NCBI GenBank assembly: GCA_046593355.1
Contig: JBKJNY010000109.1
Coordinates: 1-64,000, forward strand
Direction: 5' to 3'
DNA length: 64,000 bases
Source: SXOA01 sp046593355
GTDB lineage: Bacteria > Planctomycetota > Planctomycetia > Pirellulales > Pirellulaceae
Shown: one piece after another, positions 1 through 9,173 of the stretch
How the letters are laid out: each line of letters starts with the position of its first letter
Numbering within the stretch: the first letter of the stretch is position 1
Made by a program: the position numbers and the translations under genes
The notes under the pieces: model-generated
What the model saw: the letters and a program-made list of their open reading frames with translations, nothing else
The model's database searches: none
What the model was told of the DNA's origin: nothing

Positions 1-746
1 GCGCGGGGCGGGGACACAATGAGGGCTCGTTGTCCGCGGCCCAGCGGAGTGAGCAAATCCATCACCCGCGTGGTCAGCGGGGTGGCCCCGGTTTCCAAAC
101 GGAACCACTGGTTGGGGTTGATGGGAGTTTTTACATCGAAGGTTTTGACGTTGAGATATTCTTCGGGTTCCATGCCGTCCACGTCGGTGATGTCCCGCAG
201 GCGGGGCCCCTGCTGACGGCGGCCGGGCTGTACGGTTCCGCGAATCATCACGCCTTGACGGAGGCCGTAGCGCTCAATCATGGTGCCGGGAACGAACGGG
301 TCGCTCCGCTCGCGGGAGTAGCCGGTGTCCGGGCTGCGGAGAAAGCCGTAGCCGTTGGGATGCATTTCGAGGAGGCCGTAACCCGGAATGAGATCGGGCT
401 CGGTGTGAACGCCGACGGGCATGGAGCCATCGGGGAGCGGCTGGAGTTCGCCCCCTTCCGGCGGGAGGTCGCCAAAGCCGCGAGGCTCACCCCCTTCGGT
501 TGCAGGGTAAGGAGTGCCGGGACCACGATCCGGGCCACGGTCGGAGCGATAGCCCCCTCCGTCGGGACGCCGGCGGCCGCCGCCACCGCCACCGCCGCGG
601 CGAGGACGGCCGCCTCCGCCTCCGCCATAACCGTTACCGCCCCCCTGATAGTAGCCGCTTCCGCCGCCACCACTACCACTGCCGTATCCACCTTGCGAAC
701 GACCACCACCCCCCGAAGGACGACGGCCAAACTTCTTTTTTGCCAT
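1..746 (-). CDS. rho: transcription termination factor Rho (N-terminal part, runs off the window)
   Basis: The reverse strand reads openly from an ATG at 746 to the window edge (248 codons, no stop). After MAKKKFGRRP comes a glycine/arginine-rich tract (about residues 10-65, RGG-like) and then the Rho cold-shock RNA-binding fold, seen in GYGLLEMHPNGYGFLRSP and RGTVQPGRR. It continues through the linker with RLETGATPLTTRVMDLLTP and stops at LIVSPPRA, just before the expected P-loop (APPRAGKT in other Rho proteins). Rho is the hexameric RNA helicase that ends transcription. A long low-complexity insertion ahead of the RNA-binding domain is known in Rho of several high-GC phyla. The ATPase half lies outside the window, so it cannot be checked. 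A long plus-strand open frame over the same DNA is a shadow of the glycine codons. Confidence 0.9.
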   Translation of the reverse strand, partial: MAKKKFGRRPSGGGGRSQGGYGSGSGGGGSGYYQGGGNGYGGGGGGRPRRGGGGGGGRRRPDGGGYRSDRGPDRGPGTPYPATEGGEPRGFGDLPPEGGELQPLPDGSMPVGVHTEPDLIPGYGLLEMHPNGYGFLRSPDTGYSRERSDPFVPGTMIERYGLRQGVMIRGTVQPGRRQQGPRLRDITDVDGMEPEEYLNVKTFDVKTPINPNQWFRLETGATPLTTRVMDLLTPLGRGQRALIVSPPR

Positions 747-1560
747 ACCTCACCCGAAAAATAACCGCGCCAGCAGCCAAGGGCCTTGGCTCAAGAGGGC
801 TCGCGCCTGAAAACGTAAATTGACGACTCCATGGACCGGTTGCCTGGCGAATGGCCGCGGAAAGCCCCACGGCGAAGCGTCATTGCCAAAGCGGGATCAT
901 GGCTGATGTACTAAAGACCGGGGCGGAAAGCAGGCCAAGCGGCCGCGAAGCCCCAACACTCCATCCAGCGAACTGCCATGCGACGACAACCTGCTGCATT
1001 GCGACAGGGCCGCGCCTCGTGGCAAGCTTTGTTCCGGCAAATGCCTGTGCGTTACTCCGCCTCCTGCTCTCAACGAACCCCGGCTTTCGCTTGCGAGGGA
1101 AAAACCTACTCCCCGGCGATATCCTTTGAAAGCAAGGTGCCGCGCCCGCTGGATAGCGAATGCACGGCAAGTTACAGAGAAGCGTCTGTTCCTGTGGGGA
1201 GTGAAACTTATCCCACTCACCCAGGTCGCCCCACCTTCAACACGCGCGGGAGAGGAACGCTTACATCGACAGAAGTCAAACTACCGTGAATCTTATCGAC
1301 GGCAAGCCTTTTGTCAAGCTGGCAATTTGCTTGGGGGCTGGAAATTAGGAAAAAACCGGCAGATTCGCCCCTGCACGGCGAAATGTTGCCTTGCCGAGAG
1401 GTATTTTTCATTGGCCTTTTGCCCTTCGATTTGCGATTTTCCCTCATTTGACCCCTACAACCGCTACTTTCGCTGCAATCGCTTACCTCCACCTTCCGAT
1501 ACGAAGGATGGGTCGTATGCCGAAATGATGTCCGGCTGGTGGATATGCCAGGAGGGATTT
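747..1560. other. 814-bp gene-free stretch between divergent rho and thioredoxin gene
   Basis: No convincing gene is visible here. The overlapping open frames on both strands have no recognisable domain. The stretch should hold the rho promoter and the promoter of the gene at 1561. Around 1414-1455 there is a weak period-7 pattern (for example GATTTGC followed by GATTTTC), a degenerate relative of the 7-bp arrays seen elsewhere in the window. Confidence 0.5.
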
Positions 1561-2808
1561 ATGGCGCTTCGAGCGAATTGGATATGGGTGGCTTTGGTTC
1601 TCGTCGCGGGACCAGCCTTCGCCCAGGAGCAAATTGTCTGGCAGACCGACATCGCCAAGGCCGTAAAGCAGGCCAAGAGCGAGAAAAAGCTGGTCCTGGT
1701 CCACTTCTACGGCGATGCCTGCGCCCCTTGCCGGACGGTCGAGCAGAAAGTCTTTCCTCAGCCCCTGGTGGTGCAGGCGGTGATGAAGAATTACGTGCCG
1801 GTGAAGATCAACGTGGATAAAGAGGAGAAAGTCGCGGCCCGTTACGGCATCCGAGAAATTCCCACGGACATCTTTCTTTCCGGTGCGGGGCAGGAGTTCC
1901 ATCGCGATCTGACGAAACAGTCACCCGCCGAGTATGTGACCCTGCTGGACCAAATGGCGATTCAGGCCCTCGTGGGAGGCGCTCGCCAGTCATCGCTGAG
2001 TGAACGCGAGTCCCAGTTCGCCTTGCAGCAATACCAAACGGGGACGAAACAGCAGTCGCAAGCCCAGCAGCAAAACGTGCAGAACCAGTACGTCGCTCGG
2101 AATGGTGACGCCAACAATCGCTACGCCCAGGAGGGCGCGGAGCAGGCCCAGCCGCAAATTCCGGGCATGGCCCAGACGGACGTGCAAACCGTGTTCGGCG
2201 GCCCCCAAACCGCGGCGAATTCGGCCCAGCCCCAGAACGGTCCTTACGGCTCGCAACTGCAGCAGCCGCCGGCCCAGCCTGCCGTCGTGCCGGGTTATGC
2301 TCCGCAAGGCGGCAACAATGCACAGCCCTCTCAGCCAGCGATGCAGCGGGCGAACTTTCAAGATCCTGGGGACATCACCGCCCGGCAGCCGATTCGCAAT
2401 CACTTCGTACCGGTGAAGGACGCGCCGCCGATCGGTCTGGAGGGGTATTGCCCGGTGACGCTACGCGAAGGCAGCAAATGGAAGAAAGGGGACAGGCAGT
2501 ACGGTGCCGTCCATCGCGGGCGGACCTACCTTTTCGTCTCCGCCGCCGAGCAGCAAAAGTTCCTGGCCGATCCCGACGCTTTCAGTCCCATCCTCTCCGG
2601 CGCGGACCCGGTCATTTTTGCCGAGCGCGGCCAGCTCGTGGATGGAAGCCGCAACTTCGGCGTCTCCCTTCCCAACGGCGGGCGCACCGAGATGTATTTC
2701 TTCGCCACACCTGAATCCCGCGACCTGTTTGAGAAAAACCCCAAGCAGTACGCCATCCACGCCCATCAGGCAATGCTGAAGAGCGAGACGGAGCGGAAGT
2801 ACCGCTAA
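1561..2808 (+). CDS. secreted thioredoxin-fold protein with C-terminal YHS-like repeats
   Basis: 415 aa. The start at 1561 is chosen because AGGAGGG lies 5-11 bases upstream and a clean signal peptide follows (hydrophobic to residue 20, cleavage after AFA). The upstream in-frame extension has no signal. Residues 25-130 are a thioredoxin-like domain with the redox motif CAPC (Cys54, Cys57) and the cis-Pro region REIPTD. Residues about 145-270 are Gln/Ala/Pro-rich and probably disordered. Residues about 293-400 contain GYCPVTL and a second related unit, resembling YHS metal-binding domains. A periplasmic disulfide or metal-handling role is inferred. It is divergent from rho and convergent with the SDR gene. 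Confidence 0.85.
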   Translation: MALRANWIWVALVLVAGPAFAQEQIVWQTDIAKAVKQAKSEKKLVLVHFYGDACAPCRTVEQKVFPQPLVVQAVMKNYVPVKINVDKEEKVAARYGIREIPTDIFLSGAGQEFHRDLTKQSPAEYVTLLDQMAIQALVGGARQSSLSERESQFALQQYQTGTKQQSQAQQQNVQNQYVARNGDANNRYAQEGAEQAQPQIPGMAQTDVQTVFGGPQTAANSAQPQNGPYGSQLQQPPAQPAVVPGYAPQGGNNAQPSQPAMQRANFQDPGDITARQPIRNHFVPVKDAPPIGLEGYCPVTLREGSKWKKGDRQYGAVHRGRTYLFVSAAEQQKFLADPDAFSPILSGADPVIFAERGQLVDGSRNFGVSLPNGGRTEMYFFATPESRDLFEKNPKQYAIHAHQAMLKSETERKYR

Positions 2809-2826
2809 TCGCGGGCAGGCGGCAAT

Positions 2827-3597
2827 CTAAAACGTGCGGCAGAGCAGGCCGCCGTCCGCCACAATCACGTTGCCGGTGATGAACGCGCCGGCGTCGGTGG
2901 CCAGTAGGAGGGCAGGGCCGACCATGTCGATGGGCTGGCCCCAGCGCTTCACAGCCGTGCGCTCGGCGAAGGACTTCTTCTGCTCGTCGGAGAGCAGGTT
3001 CATCGGCAAGTCCGTGGCGACTGGGCCCGGGGCGATGCAGTTCACCGTCACGCCATGCGGCCCGAGCTCCAGGGCGTGCGCTCGGGCCATGCCAATCAAA
3101 GCTGCCTTGGTGGCGGAATAAAGCCCTCGAGCCGGGTTTGAAGCCAGCGCCATCACACTGGAGAGATGGATGATTCGCCCCCACTTTCGCTCGATCATCC
3201 CTGGGGCGAGCAGACGCGAGAGCAAGTTACAGCTCGACAAGTTGAGCTCCAGGATTTCGTCCCAGACTTCGTCCGTGGTATCCACCAAATTTTGCGGCTT
3301 ATTACTGCCGGCATTGTTGACCAGCACATCGACGCGGCCGAGTTTTGCCAGCACATCCTTCGCCAGCTTCCTCACCTGATCGCGCTGGGTCATGTCGGCC
3401 ACAAAGTACTCGACTTTGACATTCGTTCCGTCGGCAATCTCGGCCTTCGCCCTTTTGAGCTCGTCTTCATGCCGAGCGCTGATGGCAATGTTGGCCCCCG
3501 CTTCCGCAAAGGCGCGAGCCATCGCCTTGCCGATGCCTTTGCTGCCCCCCGTAACGAGAGCGGTGCGGCCGGAGAGAGAGAAGAGTTTATTGAGCAT
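2827..3597 (-). CDS. SDR-family oxidoreductase (gluconate 5-dehydrogenase / 3-oxoacyl-ACP reductase type)
   Basis: 256 aa, typical for a classical short-chain dehydrogenase. The NAD(P)-binding motif TGGSKGIG is at residues 16-23, NNAG near residue 93, the catalytic Ser in HLSSV and YSATK near residue 160, and the end reads ITGNVIVADGG. The start at 3597 has AGGAAG upstream; an in-frame extension of 13 residues exists but lacks a good ribosome site. The substrate is not predictable from sequence. The NADP-type Arg/Lys pattern (SARHEDE after beta-2) slightly favours NADPH. The gene is followed in the same direction from upstream by the small gene at 3633-4010, with a short gap that allows co-transcription. 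Confidence 0.88.
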   Translation of the reverse strand: MLNKLFSLSGRTALVTGGSKGIGKAMARAFAEAGANIAISARHEDELKRAKAEIADGTNVKVEYFVADMTQRDQVRKLAKDVLAKLGRVDVLVNNAGSNKPQNLVDTTDEVWDEILELNLSSCNLLSRLLAPGMIERKWGRIIHLSSVMALASNPARGLYSATKAALIGMARAHALELGPHGVTVNCIAPGPVATDLPMNLLSDEQKKSFAERTAVKRWGQPIDMVGPALLLATDAGAFITGNVIVADGGLLCRTF

Positions 3598-3632
3598 GGA
3601 GCTTCCTGAAAGTAGTCGAGAGGCAGTTGAGG

Positions 3633-4010
3633 TCACTTCGCCGGATCGTACCGGTCATTTTGATAGTCCCAGGCAATCTCCTGGTCGTCCACCCGCACGG
3701 ACCACATGGCTTTGTGGATGATGCGGCGGAGGGCGGAGAGGGTGTTGCACCAGTGGACGACGCCGGCGGAGAAGGCTTCCTCCGTGTTGTCCGGCAGCGG
3801 AGTGCAGCCTTCGAAGACGACGTCGCCTGCGGAAGAGTCGCTGCTGGCGGCAACGCCAAAGGGCTGCCAGTTAAGGCCTTCCCCCGTTTCGGCATACCGC
3901 TTGACCCGGGAATCGACGCAGTAGCGAGCCAGTACCTTGTCGATTTCAACTTGCTCGCTATCGGAAAGTGCCGTGGGCCGGCGCGCGGAGTAGTAAATGG
4001 AGAAGCTCAT
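3633..4010 (-). CDS. hypothetical protein, 125 aa
   Basis: The protein starts MSFSIYYSARRPTALSD. I do not recognise a domain. It is rich in acidic residues and Trp, ends DQEIAWDYQNDRYDPAK, and has no signal peptide or membrane segment. ATG 4010 is preferred over GTG 4019 because AGGAG lies 9-13 bases before it. It lies 45 bp downstream of the dehydrogenase gene at 4056 (same strand) and 35 bp before the SDR gene, so the three may form one unit. Confidence 0.7.
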   Translation of the reverse strand: MSFSIYYSARRPTALSDSEQVEIDKVLARYCVDSRVKRYAETGEGLNWQPFGVAASSDSSAGDVVFEGCTPLPDNTEEAFSAGVVHWCNTLSALRRIIHKAMWSVRVDDQEIAWDYQNDRYDPAK

Positions 4011-4055
4011 TGGCTGCACTCCTGGGCACGAAAAATTCCCCCAGCCCCGTCGCCA

Positions 4056-5126
4056 TTATAACGCCGCGATCACCAGGTCTCCCACCTCTTTCGTCCCAAA
4101 TCCCATTTTTCCAGCCGCCTGGCTTTTCATCTTCGTCCCGGTCACCTGCTGCACGGCTTTCATAATGCGGGCGCCGGCGGCGGGCTGGCCGGTGTGTTCC
4201 AGCAGCATGGCCATGGCCCCGATGGCGGCGATGGGGTTGATAACATTCAGGCCGGTATACTTGGGGGCGCTTCCCCCCATTGGCTCGAACATGCTCACGC
4301 CACCCTGGTCCGGGTTAATATTGCCGCCGGCGGCGACGCCGAGGCCTCCCTGAATCATCGCCCCGAGGTCCGTGATGATGTCGCCGAACATGTTGGTGGT
4401 GACAATCACGTCGTAATACTCCGGTGTCTTCACCATCCACATGCAGCAGGCATCGACGTGGTTATAGTCGGCCTTCACATCGGGATAATCCTTGGCCACG
4501 TCCTGGAAAGCACGCCACCAAAGATCGTGCCCGAAGGTCAACACATTGGTCTTGGCGACGAGCGTCAGCATCTTCCCCTTGGGGTTGTTCCGCTTTCGCG
4601 TGAACTCGAACGCCCAGCGGATGCACCGCTCGCAGCCCTTCCGCGTATACACAGCCGTCTGCGTCGCGACTTCGTCCGCCGTGTGCTTCTTGAGGAACCC
4701 GCCGATGCCGGCATACATGTCCTCGGTGTTCTCGCGGACCACGACGAAGTCGATTTCCTTGGGCCCCTTCCCGACGAGCGGACACTCGACGCCGGGAAAG
4801 AGCTTCACCGGCCGTAGGTTGATGTACTGGTCGAGTTGGAACCGTAATTCCAACAGCAGCCCCTTTTCCAGGATGCCGGGCTTCACATCGGGATGACCGA
4901 CTGCTCCCAGATAGATTGCGTCGAACTTTTTTAGTTCCTGCACGCCCCCTGGCGGCAGCGTCTCGCCGGTCTTGAGATACCGCTCCCCGCCCCAATCGAA
5001 CGGCGTGGTTTCGTAGGTGAAATTGTCGAGCTTGGCAACGGCGGCCAGCACCTTCAAGGCTTCGGCGGTCACTTCAGGCCCCGTGCCATCGCCGCCAATG
5101 ACTGCAATCTTCAGGCTCTTGGGCAT
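4056..5126 (-). CDS. leuB: isocitrate/isopropylmalate-family dehydrogenase (probable 3-isopropylmalate dehydrogenase)
   Basis: 356 aa. The beta-decarboxylating dehydrogenase fold starts IAVIGGDGTGPEV (residues 6-18) and contains the substrate-binding region with VVRENTEDMYAG and the NAD-binding end GSAPKYTGLNVINPIAAIGAMAMLLEH. The Asp cluster FGDIITDLGAMIQGG binds the divalent metal. This family oxidises isopropylmalate, isocitrate or tartrate, and sequence alone cannot fully separate these. The ENTEDMYAG motif, with Glu where many LeuB have Leu/Thr, is also seen in tartrate/homoisocitrate-type members, so leuB is a best guess. The start MPKSLK at 5126 follows the family N-terminus. The upstream extension is not conserved-looking. 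Confidence 0.8.
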   Translation of the reverse strand: MPKSLKIAVIGGDGTGPEVTAEALKVLAAVAKLDNFTYETTPFDWGGERYLKTGETLPPGGVQELKKFDAIYLGAVGHPDVKPGILEKGLLLELRFQLDQYINLRPVKLFPGVECPLVGKGPKEIDFVVVRENTEDMYAGIGGFLKKHTADEVATQTAVYTRKGCERCIRWAFEFTRKRNNPKGKMLTLVAKTNVLTFGHDLWWRAFQDVAKDYPDVKADYNHVDACCMWMVKTPEYYDVIVTTNMFGDIITDLGAMIQGGLGVAAGGNINPDQGGVSMFEPMGGSAPKYTGLNVINPIAAIGAMAMLLEHTGQPAAGARIMKAVQQVTGTKMKSQAAGKMGFGTKEVGDLVIAAL

Positions 5127-5313
5127 GATGCTTCGTTCAATTTCAAGGAAAGGGAAAGGGACTGATTTTATTCGGAGGATGAGAATGGGGGAATGGGCGG
5201 GAAGTAACTGGCGTTTCGCGTGTCGGTGATGCAAGTCCTGCGAAAGCAGTGGTCTTGGAGCGGCGGCCGCAGTAAAATGGAGGGGAGTCTCCAGTGAGTC
5301 GAAGTGAATTACG

Positions 5314-5922
5314 ATGCAGCCCACAACCATCACCGATGATCTCGTCACCTTCGAGACTTTTTGCGATCTCGTCGAGGACGGTCAGAAGGCAGACTTGATC
5401 GACGGCGTCATCTTTATGGCCTCTCCCGATTCCAAGAAGGCAAATTCCCTCAACCTCTTTCTCGGTAACCTACTCGACGGTTACATCGGTGCCAAAGAGA
5501 TTGACGGCGACGTTTTCATCAGCCGCTATGCCTGTCGGATCAACGCAGTGCGCGCGCCAGAGCCGGATGTAGGCTATGTTCGGCCAGAGCGAATCCATTT
5601 GCTCCATGAGACCTACATGGATGGCGGTCCCGACATCGCCGTCGAAATCGTAGCCCGCGACAGCCGCACTCGTGATTACAGCGAGAAGTACGATCTCTAC
5701 AAGGCCGCGGGTGTGCAGGAATATTGGATTATCGATCCGCTGCAGAAGAGAGTCACTTTCCTGCGATTGCGAGACGGTGATTACGAAGAGATGGCCTTAG
5801 ACAGCAATATCTTTCGCAGCGAAGTGCTGCCGGGATTCTGGCTCAACACCGATTGGCTGCTGAGCCGGAAAGTGCCGAAGGCGTACAAGTGTCTGCAAGA
5901 GATTCTGGCGGAAGCGAAGTAG
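5314..5922 (+). CDS. Uma2-family (DUF820) PD-(D/E)XK nuclease-fold protein
   Basis: 202 aa. The Uma2/DUF820 pattern is present: acidic YxxLxxG-like start (ADLIDGVIFMA), APEPDVGYV, then PDIAVEIVARDS and the closing YDLYKAAGVQEYWIIDP. The conserved Asp/Glu residues (EPD, VEIV) and Lys (SEKYDLYKAAG) match the nuclease-fold core. The family is hugely expanded in cyanobacteria and planctomycetes; its biological role is unknown and often assumed to be mobile-element-linked. It starts divergently from the dehydrogenase gene, about 190 bp away. Confidence 0.85.
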   Translation: MQPTTITDDLVTFETFCDLVEDGQKADLIDGVIFMASPDSKKANSLNLFLGNLLDGYIGAKEIDGDVFISRYACRINAVRAPEPDVGYVRPERIHLLHETYMDGGPDIAVEIVARDSRTRDYSEKYDLYKAAGVQEYWIIDPLQKRVTFLRLRDGDYEEMALDSNIFRSEVLPGFWLNTDWLLSRKVPKAYKCLQEILAEAK

Positions 5923-5949
5923 CCCGACTTTACCCTCGATTCTGTAAAA

Positions 5950-6696
5950 GTGGGATTTTCGCAAACAAGACGCATTGGGTTTGTGGCAGCCGCTGCTGCC
6001 GCGATGATCATCGGCTTCGTGATCTGGCGGTCACTGCACGAAAAAATCGACGCTGACGTTTATCCGCGCGAAGAGATCGAAGTCGGCGGAGGAAAGCGGA
6101 CATTTCGCCTCGTAGTCCCCCATGGGGTCAAAGACGGTCCCGCCCCTGTTGTGTTTGCTTTCCATGGCGTCGGTGACGCACCCGACGCGATGCCAAAGTA
6201 TACCGATTTGGATCGACTTGCTTGCGAGCATAGGTTTGTGCTGGTTTATCCGGTTGCGAACTCCAGAATGTGGCGGACCGAGGGACCGGTCGCATCTACG
6301 GCTGAGAATCCGGACCTTCAATTCTTCGACGCATTGCTTCAGCACGTCAAACAGCGCCAGCAGATTGATGACGAGCGTGTCTACCTGATGGGAATGTCAA
6401 ACGGAGCGAGCTTCGCCCAACTTCTGGCGTTCCAACGGTCGGATGAAATTGCCGCCGTCGTTGCCCACTCGGGATCATTGCCGAAGGAGTTGCGATCCAA
6501 GAAACCGACGCGGCCATTTCCGATACTTCTTGTCGTCGGAGCCAATGATACCGTAGAAGCAATTGAGGACAGCGCAAAGGAGTACCAAGAGAACGGACAG
6601 ACTGTGAAACTGCTCGTGGTTCCGGTCATCGGCCATGCTTGGGCCAAGGATCGCAACGAGGAGTTTTGGGAATTCCTGGCGAAATACCAACGCTAA
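5950..6696 (+). CDS. membrane-anchored alpha/beta hydrolase of the PHB-depolymerase (LpqC) esterase type
   Basis: 248 aa if started at GTG 5950, which gives an N-terminal hydrophobic helix (residues 9-26) as anchor or signal. ATG 6004 would cut into that helix. The hydrolase core has AFHGVGDA as oxyanion region, nucleophile Ser150 in GMSNGAS, acid Asp200 in VGANDTVE and His229 in VIGHAWA. These features match polyhydroxybutyrate depolymerase/feruloyl esterase-like proteins of family LpqC. The true substrate is unknown. It begins 27 bp after the Uma2 gene but shares no obvious function with it. Confidence 0.8.
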   Translation: MGFSQTRRIGFVAAAAAAMIIGFVIWRSLHEKIDADVYPREEIEVGGGKRTFRLVVPHGVKDGPAPVVFAFHGVGDAPDAMPKYTDLDRLACEHRFVLVYPVANSRMWRTEGPVASTAENPDLQFFDALLQHVKQRQQIDDERVYLMGMSNGASFAQLLAFQRSDEIAAVVAHSGSLPKELRSKKPTRPFPILLVVGANDTVEAIEDSAKEYQENGQTVKLLVVPVIGHAWAKDRNEEFWEFLAKYQR

Positions 6697-6714
6697 GCAC
6701 TTACTTGATATCTG

Positions 6715-7416
6715 CTACTCCGGCAGATACAACAGCCGCCCGCAGCTTTTGCAGAAGACTGGTTTGTCGCGGCGGATCAGGTCGTGGACCTGCGGGGACA
6801 TGATGGTGAAGCAGCCGCCGCAGCTTTCGCCTTCGACGGGGGCCATGCAGTCGGCACCCATGGCGCGGGACAGACGGAGGTAGTCATCCCGGAAGACCTC
6901 GGGGACGAGTGCTTCGGCTGCGGTCAGTTCGGCCTGTACGCGAGCGAATTCGGACTCGAGTCCTTGCTGCTGCTCGTCGACTCGTTTGCGGAGTTTGTTG
7001 AATTCATCCTTGGTCTTCACCAGGTTCTCGTCGGCCACCTTGATGGCCGCGTGGAGCTGATCGATCCGCTCCATCGCTTCCAGGATCTCGTCGGCAAGCA
7101 CGCTGTTGGCCTGCTTGTCCGCCGCGATCTGGTCCTTGAGAAGTTGGTATTCCTTGTTGTTGTTGGCGGCGTTGAGCTTCCCCTGCAAATCGTGCAGCCG
7201 GGCTTCGCGCTGTTTAAGTTGGAGATGCTTTTCATCGGACGCCATCTTGGCGGAGCGGTGAGCGTCTTTCGCTGCCGCGAGCTCCCCTTCGGACTTCTTC
7301 ACGGCGACATCCGCAACCTTCGCCTGCCGCGGCCCGCGCTGCAGACGGTCCTGCAAGTCGGAAAGCTGGCGGTGGATGCGGTGCAGCGTGCGAAGCGAGT
7401 CGGTGAGTGCGGCCAT
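6715..7416 (-). CDS. zinc-ribbon coiled-coil protein (C4-type, DUF164/zf-RING_7)
   Basis: 233 aa. Residues 1-170 are almost wholly charged heptads predicting a long coiled-coil hairpin, with LNAANNNKEYQLLKDQI as the conserved family motif. The C-terminus carries a C4 zinc ribbon made by CGGC and CKSCGR, followed by LLYLPE at the end. The family is widespread, and related proteins have been linked to RNA or translation and to replication control, but no activity is established here. It lies downstream of rpoD on the same strand, separated by an intrinsic terminator, so it is expected to have its own promoter. Confidence 0.88.
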   Translation of the reverse strand: MAALTDSLRTLHRIHRQLSDLQDRLQRGPRQAKVADVAVKKSEGELAAAKDAHRSAKMASDEKHLQLKQREARLHDLQGKLNAANNNKEYQLLKDQIAADKQANSVLADEILEAMERIDQLHAAIKVADENLVKTKDEFNKLRKRVDEQQQGLESEFARVQAELTAAEALVPEVFRDDYLRLSRAMGADCMAPVEGESCGGCFTIMSPQVHDLIRRDKPVFCKSCGRLLYLPE

Positions 7417-7431
7417 AAACTCTATCTTAAC

Positions 7432-7464
7432 AAAAAAAGCCGCCGGCTCGGAAGCCAGCGGCTT
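7432..7464 (-). terminator. Rho-independent terminator of the dnaG-rpoD unit
   Basis: On the minus strand a stem AAGCCGCTGGCT pairs with AGCCGGCGGCTT across the 4-base loop TCCG, with one G-T/mismatch step, and is followed by a run of T (7432-7438 read in reverse). It lies about 30 bp past the rpoD stop. Confidence 0.85.
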
Positions 7465-7493
7465 GAGATTGCGGTTCTAAATCCAACAGGTAG

Positions 7494-9137
7494 TTACGCC
7501 GCTTCCGCTGGCAAATGCCGCAGGAAGCCTTCCAAGTGCTGCGAGCGGATGGGGTGCTGCAGCTTGCGGACGGCTTTGGCTTCGATCTGCCGCACTCGTT
7601 CGCGGGTGACCTTAAAGATGCGGCCGACTTCCTCCAGCGTGTAGGTGTAGCCATCGCACAGGCCGTAGCGGAGGCGAATAATCTCCCGCTCGCGCCACGT
7701 GAGCGTCTTGAGCAGGCTGTCGATCTCTTGCCGCAGGATGACATTGTTGGCACAGTGGACGGGATTGTCGCTGGAGCTGTCCTCCAGGAACTCGCCAAAG
7801 CTGCAGTCCTCGCTCTCTCCCACCGGGCGGTCGAGACTGACCGGATGCCGGCCGATGTCCAACACGCGGCGGACCTCTTCCAGCGGCAGATCGATCTGCG
7901 TGGCGATCTCTTCTGTTGTCGGCTCCCGTCCCAAGTCTTGCAAGAGCCTCTTCTGGATATTTCGCAGCTTGCTGAGCACGTCGATCATATGCACCGGAAT
8001 GCGGATGGTCCGCGCCTGGTCGGCGATGGCCCGCGTGATCGCCTGGCGAATCCACCAGGTGGCGTACGTGCTGAACTTGAAGCCGCGGCGGTACTCGTAC
8101 TTGTCCACCGCCCGCATCAGTCCGGTGTTCCCTTCCTGGATCAGGTCCAGGAACGTGAGCCCGCGGTTGCGATACTTCTTGGCGATCGAGACGACGAGGC
8201 GGAGGTTGCCGCTGGAAAGGTTCCGTTTGGCAATCTCATACTCGCTGGACTGGCTGCGGGCACTCCGGCAGCGCTGGCGGAGGCTCCGCGGGCTCTCCAG
8301 CGTCATCATCATCAAGTCGTGCAACTCATGGCGCAGACGGCTCCGCTCGCGGCGGCAGTCGTCATTGCCGCGAATCGCCTCGAGGCGTGAAACGATGAAG
8401 TCCATCCGCCGCGACAAGTCCTCGAGCTGCTTCATCAAGGGGTGTACGCGGCGGGTGCGGAGCGAGAGCTCTTCCACCAGTTGCAGACACTTCCGCCGGC
8501 GGCGAAGAAACGTCTTGCGGGCTGCCAGCTTCTCCTCGCGGGAAGCCGACTTTCTGATCAGCTTCACAAAGTCCCGCCTGTTGGAGTCCAGCAGATGCTC
8601 GATAGTCCGCAGGTTGTACGGCATCCGAGCCATAATCTGCTCTTTCGTGAGCTGCTCGGTGAGCGAGACCTTGATGGTCCGGTCGAACGGCAGCTCTCCC
8701 TTGTAGACCTGAGTCAGCAGGGCCACCGTGGCCCGCATGGCGTAGTCGCAGGAGAGGAGCGTGCGGCGGAACCGCTTGCGGGTGACTTCGATCTTCTTGG
8801 CTAGCGAGATTTCCTCGGCCCGCGACAGCAGCGGAATCTCCGCCATCTGCGTAAGATACAAGCGGATGGGGTCGCTGTTGAGCTTTTTGGCGATGTCCTC
8901 AAACTTGAGGAGCACCGGCCCGTCGTCCTCCTTGGGTTGCGGCTTCGGCTCGATATGGCCGGGAGCCTTGTCGAACAACTCAATCCCCTTCTCCTCGAGG
9001 GCAACCAGCAGGTTGTCGAGCTTCTCGGGGTTGACGTCCTCGTCGGGGAGATAGTCGTTGACGTCGTCGTAGGTCAGAAAGCCTTGGGTGCGTCCCTTGG
9101 CGACGAGCGTCTGCAATTCGGATACGGGAAATGTCAC
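7494..9137 (-). CDS. rpoD: RNA polymerase primary sigma factor
   Basis: 547 aa. Region 1.1 is at the N-terminus (residues 1-60). The promoter-contacting regions follow: DPIRLYLTQMAEIPLLSR (1.2), a basic non-conserved insertion of about 190 residues, then NLRLVVSIAKKYRNRGL, FLDLIQEGNTGLMRAVDKYEY and FSTYATWWIRQAI (2.1-2.4), the region 3 helices, and WREREIIRLRYGL with VTRERVRQIEAKAVRKLQ (4.1-4.2). This marks it as the housekeeping sigma. It follows dnaG with a palindromic repeat in the 142-bp gap, the usual macromolecular synthesis order. ATG 9137 has GGAGGAA upstream. Confidence 0.97.
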   Translation of the reverse strand: MTFPVSELQTLVAKGRTQGFLTYDDVNDYLPDEDVNPEKLDNLLVALEEKGIELFDKAPGHIEPKPQPKEDDGPVLLKFEDIAKKLNSDPIRLYLTQMAEIPLLSRAEEISLAKKIEVTRKRFRRTLLSCDYAMRATVALLTQVYKGELPFDRTIKVSLTEQLTKEQIMARMPYNLRTIEHLLDSNRRDFVKLIRKSASREEKLAARKTFLRRRRKCLQLVEELSLRTRRVHPLMKQLEDLSRRMDFIVSRLEAIRGNDDCRRERSRLRHELHDLMMMTLESPRSLRQRCRSARSQSSEYEIAKRNLSSGNLRLVVSIAKKYRNRGLTFLDLIQEGNTGLMRAVDKYEYRRGFKFSTYATWWIRQAITRAIADQARTIRIPVHMIDVLSKLRNIQKRLLQDLGREPTTEEIATQIDLPLEEVRRVLDIGRHPVSLDRPVGESEDCSFGEFLEDSSSDNPVHCANNVILRQEIDSLLKTLTWREREIIRLRYGLCDGYTYTLEEVGRIFKVTRERVRQIEAKAVRKLQHPIRSQHLEGFLRHLPAEAA

Positions 9138-9173
9138 GGGTCGTTCCTCCTTGAACTAGCGTTTGGGTCTGGG

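Noticed and set aside
30..764. Long plus-strand open frame opposite rho
   Set aside because: It is the shadow of the Gly-rich rho coding strand; its protein is low-complexity Ala/Thr with no domain, while the minus strand reads a clear Rho.
880..1220. Several overlapping short frames in the rho-thioredoxin gap, considered as a small gene or structured RNA (tmRNA, RNase P)
   Set aside because: No conserved RNA core motif (such as the RNase P P4 sequences or a tmRNA tRNA-like end) and no ribosome site or protein domain could be found.
7515..8390. 291-aa plus-strand open frame opposite rpoD
   Set aside because: Shadow of the sigma factor gene; no family features and no ribosome site.
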